Assembly (NCBI GenBank): GCA_036564135.1
Contig: DATCLC010000045.1
Location: 1-7,504 of the forward strand
Direction: 5' to 3'
DNA from: RSA11 sp036564135
GTDB lineage: Bacteria; Actinomycetota; Thermoleophilia; Solirubrobacterales; 70-9
Length of the DNA stretch: 7,504 nucleotides
The notes below the pieces were generated by a model. That model worked only from the letters and a program-made list of their open reading frames with translations. It had not been told where the DNA came from and searched no databases. This document shows positions 5,738 to 7,504 of the stretch, one piece after another (position 1 is the first letter of the stretch; each line of letters opens with the position of its first letter). The translations under genes and the position numbers were made by a program.

Positions 5738-6337
5738 ATGTTCCCGCTGAACCTGCCGAACGTGCTCACCGTGCTGCGCATTGTCGCCGTGCCGGTGGTG
5801 GTCGTCGCCCTGCTGGAGGAGACGCCCGAGGGCGACGTGATCGCGGCGGTCGTCTTCGCGCTCGCGGCCTTCAGCGACGGCCTCGACGGCTACGTCGCGC
5901 GCCGCCGCAAGCAGATCACCACGTTCGGCAAGCTCATGGACCCGCTCGCCGACAAGCTGCTCGTCACCGCGGCGCTGATCTCGCTGGTCTCCCTGGGACG
6001 GCTGGCCGCGTGGGTCGCGATGGTGATCATCGCGCGCGAGTTCGCCGTGACCGGCCTGCGCGCGATCGCCGCGGAGCGCGGCGCCGTGATCGCGGCGAGC
6101 TGGCTGGGCAAGGCGAAGACCGCCCTGCAGGTGCTCGCGATCTTCGCGCTGATCGCTTTCCAGCCGACGCCGCTGTGGGTCGACCTCACCGTCTACGCGG
6201 CGGTCGTGATGACCGTGGTCAGCGGCGCCGACTACTTCTTCGGCCTGCGCCGCCACATCCGCGAGGCGACCGAGGCGCGCGCTCACCAGGCCAAGCCCGA
6301 GGAGGCCCACGCCGCGCCCAAGGCCGAGGCCGGCTGA
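5738..6337 (+). CDS. pgsA: CDP-diacylglycerol-glycerol-3-phosphate 3-phosphatidyltransferase (PgsA)
   Basis: This 199-residue integral membrane enzyme joins CDP-diacylglycerol and glycerol 3-phosphate to phosphatidylglycerophosphate, releasing CMP. It is the committed step to phosphatidylglycerol and cardiolipin. The CDP-alcohol phosphotransferase signature is complete: Asp47, Asp50-Gly51, Ala54-Arg55, Gly64, Asp68 and Asp72, with exact family spacing (D-x2-DG-x2-AR-x8-G-x3-D-x3-D). The opening NLPNVLTVLRI (5-15), the AREFAVTGLR segment (99-108), GKAKTALQ (124-131) and the late GADYF (163-167) point to PgsA rather than cardiolipin synthase or phosphatidylinositol phosphate synthase. About five to six membrane helices are visible (roughly 8-26, 34-46, 76-98, 129-141, 147-164). 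The charged tail after 171 is Ala/Glu/Lys-rich. The ATG at 5738 gives the usual N-terminus; the frame is open further upstream but that part is shadow of udgB. It ends 25 bp from the convergent stop at 6363. Confidence 0.92.
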   Translation: MFPLNLPNVLTVLRIVAVPVVVVALLEETPEGDVIAAVVFALAAFSDGLDGYVARRRKQITTFGKLMDPLADKLLVTAALISLVSLGRLAAWVAMVIIAREFAVTGLRAIAAERGAVIAASWLGKAKTALQVLAIFALIAFQPTPLWVDLTVYAAVVMTVVSGADYFFGLRRHIREATEARAHQAKPEEAHAAPKAEAG

Positions 6338-6362
6338 TCGCGGGCGGCGCAACCGGCGGCGC

Positions 6363-7265
6363 CTACGTCTTCTTCGCGCAGATCGCCGTCGCGGTCGCGA
6401 CCACGGGCTTCGAGTTCGGGAAGGGGAGGCCGGCGCGGACCAGGCACCCGTCCTCGGGCACCTTGCGCTTGTCCTTGCTGTCCCAGGGCAGCGACTGCTT
6501 GATCCGCAGGAAGAACCCGGCGACCCCGCCGCCGATCACCCGCCAGCCCTTCCCCTTCGGGCAGCGCGCGACGATCCGCTTCGTCTGCCCGCCGCGGACG
6601 ATGGCCTCCCTCTTGCGGTAGCGGAGGGCGACGTCGTCTCCGGTCATGCAGATCACGTGGCTCGTGTTGGTGGCCGGGCCCTGGACGGTGACGCGCGACG
6701 TCCATCCGTCGTCGGGCGGCTGTTCCCAGCCGAGGGTGCTGTACGGCGAGGTCGAGTCGATGCGGACGGCGTTGATCGCCCCGCCGCCGAACTGCACGCC
6801 CCCGCCGACCACGCGTCCCTGCGGGCACGTGGACCCGTAGATGGTCGTGAACGTGCCCATCGCGACATTGTGGTCGGTCGACGCGTACGCCAGGGCGTTG
6901 GCGGCGAGCCCGGGGCGCAGGCAGACCTCCGCGAACTTCACCTTCAGGCTCTGAGAGCCGGAGTTGTAGACGCCAAGGCGCCAGCCGTCGTCGCGCACGA
7001 GGTCCGGATCGCCGCCGTCCACCGGGTGCGACCCCGCCAGGCTCGCGTCCAGGAGCGGTCCGTTCGCGCCGTACCCGCCGGCCGCGACACGGGTCTTGGG
7101 GTTGCAGTAGACCGTGATGCCGTCGCTTGAACTCGGTGCGACGTTCGCGTTCCTGAACACGTAGTGGACCGGCCCCGCCTTGAACGTCGTCTGCGCCTCC
7201 GCCGCCGCGGGAATGCACAGCAACGCAACGGCGAGCAGCACCGCGACCTCCTTCATCCGCCTCAT
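6363..7265 (-). CDS. Secreted protein of three tandem Cys-bounded repeats, function unknown
   Basis: The product has 300 residues from the ATG at 7265, preceded by GAGGGAG at 6 nt. The open frame continues upstream, but the signal peptide and ribosome site fix this start. Residues 1-24 are a Sec signal (MRRMKEV, hydrophobic stretch, AEA before Gln25). The mature part holds three repeats, each opening with a Cys and a Gly-rich turn and closing with a Cys after about 60 residues: Cys54-Cys115 (CNPKTRVAAGG), Cys147-Cys206 (CPQGRVVGGG) and Cys235-Cys296 (CPKGKGWRVIGGG). The closing ends are AEVC, HVIC and TAIC, and repeats 1 and 2 share a central DDGW (92-95, 185-188). Repeat 3 has EDGC there, adding an unpaired Cys274. 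One disulfide per repeat, pinning a beta-rich module, is the simple reading. I have an impression of similar CPxG...GGG...AICA modules in secreted actinobacterial proteins but know no named family. No catalytic motif or cell-wall anchor is seen. Confidence 0.85.
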   Translation of the reverse strand: MRRMKEVAVLLAVALLCIPAAAEAQTTFKAGPVHYVFRNANVAPSSSDGITVYCNPKTRVAAGGYGANGPLLDASLAGSHPVDGGDPDLVRDDGWRLGVYNSGSQSLKVKFAEVCLRPGLAANALAYASTDHNVAMGTFTTIYGSTCPQGRVVGGGVQFGGGAINAVRIDSTSPYSTLGWEQPPDDGWTSRVTVQGPATNTSHVICMTGDDVALRYRKREAIVRGGQTKRIVARCPKGKGWRVIGGGVAGFFLRIKQSLPWDSKDKRKVPEDGCLVRAGLPFPNSKPVVATATAICAKKT

Positions 7266-7271
7266 GGGCAA

Positions 7272-7278
7272 CTCCCTC
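7272..7278 (-). promoter_or_regulatory. Shine-Dalgarno site of the triple-repeat secreted protein
   Basis: The minus strand reads GAGGGAG, 6 nt before the ATG at 7265. Just upstream, a small hairpin GGGTC-GGG-GACCC (7283-7295) lies in the presumed leader. I find no clear -10 or -35 for this gene between 7266 and 7351. Confidence 0.6.
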
Positions 7279-7351
7279 GCTCGGGTCCCCGACCCACCGA
7301 CCCCAAAAGCCGGGGCGGGGCCGCCGCAAGGGCAGGCCCGCTGAGCGTGCG

Positions 7352-7372
7352 AAAACGTTGCGCACCGCAACG
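7352..7372 (-). terminator. Rho-independent terminator of the gene ending at 7436
   Basis: On the minus strand CGTTGCG-GTG-CGCAACG forms a perfect 7-bp stem with a 3-nt loop and is directly followed by TTTT. It lies 63 bp past the stop codon at 7436-7438. This is the only hairpin in the window with both a stem and a T-run, and it separates the right-edge gene from the secreted-protein gene. An operator role for the 17-bp palindrome is the alternative. Confidence 0.65.
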
Positions 7373-7435
7373 GAGTCGCACGGCGGTTGGGGGTAGGGGT
7401 GGCGTCGGCGGTCGGGCGACGCGCCGGCTGTGGGG

Positions 7436-7504
7436 CTAGACGCGCCCCTCGAGCCACTCCCGGCGCTCGACGTGGCGCGCGGAGTGGGTGCCGGACTCGA
7501 GCTC
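7436..7504 (-). CDS. C-terminal end of an unidentified gene cut by the right edge
   Basis: A frame with TAG at 7436-7438 stays open to the window edge for 22 codons, every one with G or C in the third position, and reads as a plausible hydrophilic C-terminus (THSARHVERREWLEGRV). The intrinsic terminator downstream in the same direction supports a real gene end. The fragment is too short to assign a family, and a chance open frame cannot be excluded. Confidence 0.5.
   Translation of the reverse strand, partial: ELESGTHSARHVERREWLEGRV

Noticed and set aside
5513..6352. Minus-strand 279-codon open frame opposite pgsA
   Set aside because: Its His/Asp/Arg/Gln-rich translation is typical of an antisense frame, with no motif. 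pgsA on the plus strand has its full catalytic signature.
6346..6363. GGCGC/GCGCC hairpin between the convergent stops of pgsA and the triple-repeat gene
   Set aside because: Only 5 bp of stem, no T-run on either strand, and such pairs are frequent by chance in this GC-rich DNA. A bidirectional terminator is possible but unsupported.
1..7504. Mobile element, CRISPR array, tRNA, rRNA or toxin-antitoxin module
   Set aside because: No transposase or integrase motifs, no spaced direct repeats, no tRNA-like fold with a CCA end and no small toxin-like gene pair were seen on either strand.

Overview
The window is very GC-rich, with G or C at nearly every third codon position and frequent GTG starts. 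It reads as chromosome of a high-GC actinobacterium. A Thermoleophilia/Solirubrobacterales-type lineage is my guess, from the family-5 uracil-DNA glycosylase, the Tat-exported ferritin-like pair, the DUF2304 protein beside a glycosyltransferase and the unnamed secreted Cys-containing proteins. That placement is inference. I see no transposase, integrase, phage gene, tRNA, rRNA or CRISPR array.

Layout, left to right. (1) 1-855, minus: secreted protein with a signal peptide and four Cys, cut by the left edge. (2) 856-1008: divergent promoter region. (3) 1009-2037, plus: family-2 glycosyltransferase of the rhamnosyltransferase type, whose 3' end overlaps the convergent next gene by 37 bp. (4) Minus-strand cluster read from right to left, 4886 to 2001: Tat lipoprotein with a degenerate ferritin-like fold, Tat-exported ferritin-like protein with di-metal ligands, dolichyl-phosphate-mannose-synthase-like glycosyltransferase, and a DUF2304 membrane protein carrying an unusual secreted beta-helix-like N-terminus. 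Start and stop codons overlap at two of the three junctions; the third gap is 47 bp and holds a hairpin. (5) 4908-5606, plus: UdgB uracil-DNA glycosylase, starting only 21 bp from the divergent ferritin-like gene. (6) 5607-5737: intergenic region with a perfect 13-bp inverted repeat and a competing hairpin. (7) 5738-6337, plus: PgsA phosphatidylglycerophosphate synthase. (8) 6363-7265, minus: secreted protein made of three roughly 90-residue Cys-bounded repeats. (9) 7266-7435: leader of that gene and an intrinsic terminator belonging to a further minus-strand gene, of which only the last 22 codons (7436-7504) are inside the window.

Themes. Genes 3 and 4 supply envelope glycan functions: a sugar transferase, a polyprenyl-phosphate sugar synthase and its usual DUF2304 companion. 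PgsA makes the anionic phospholipid precursor. The two ferritin-like proteins are exported and probably act outside the membrane, whereas UdgB repairs uracil in DNA in the cytoplasm; their shared 21-bp start region is the only visible link. Several first genes (1009, 4886, 4908, 5738) lack a Shine-Dalgarno sequence, and three of them have a -10-like hexamer at leaderless spacing. Most operon-internal genes and both secreted-protein genes have good Shine-Dalgarno sites. No single dramatic new system is evident. The most distinctive items are the beta-helix/DUF2304 fusion, the triple-repeat secreted protein, the unequal ferritin-like pair and the mutually exclusive hairpins before pgsA.
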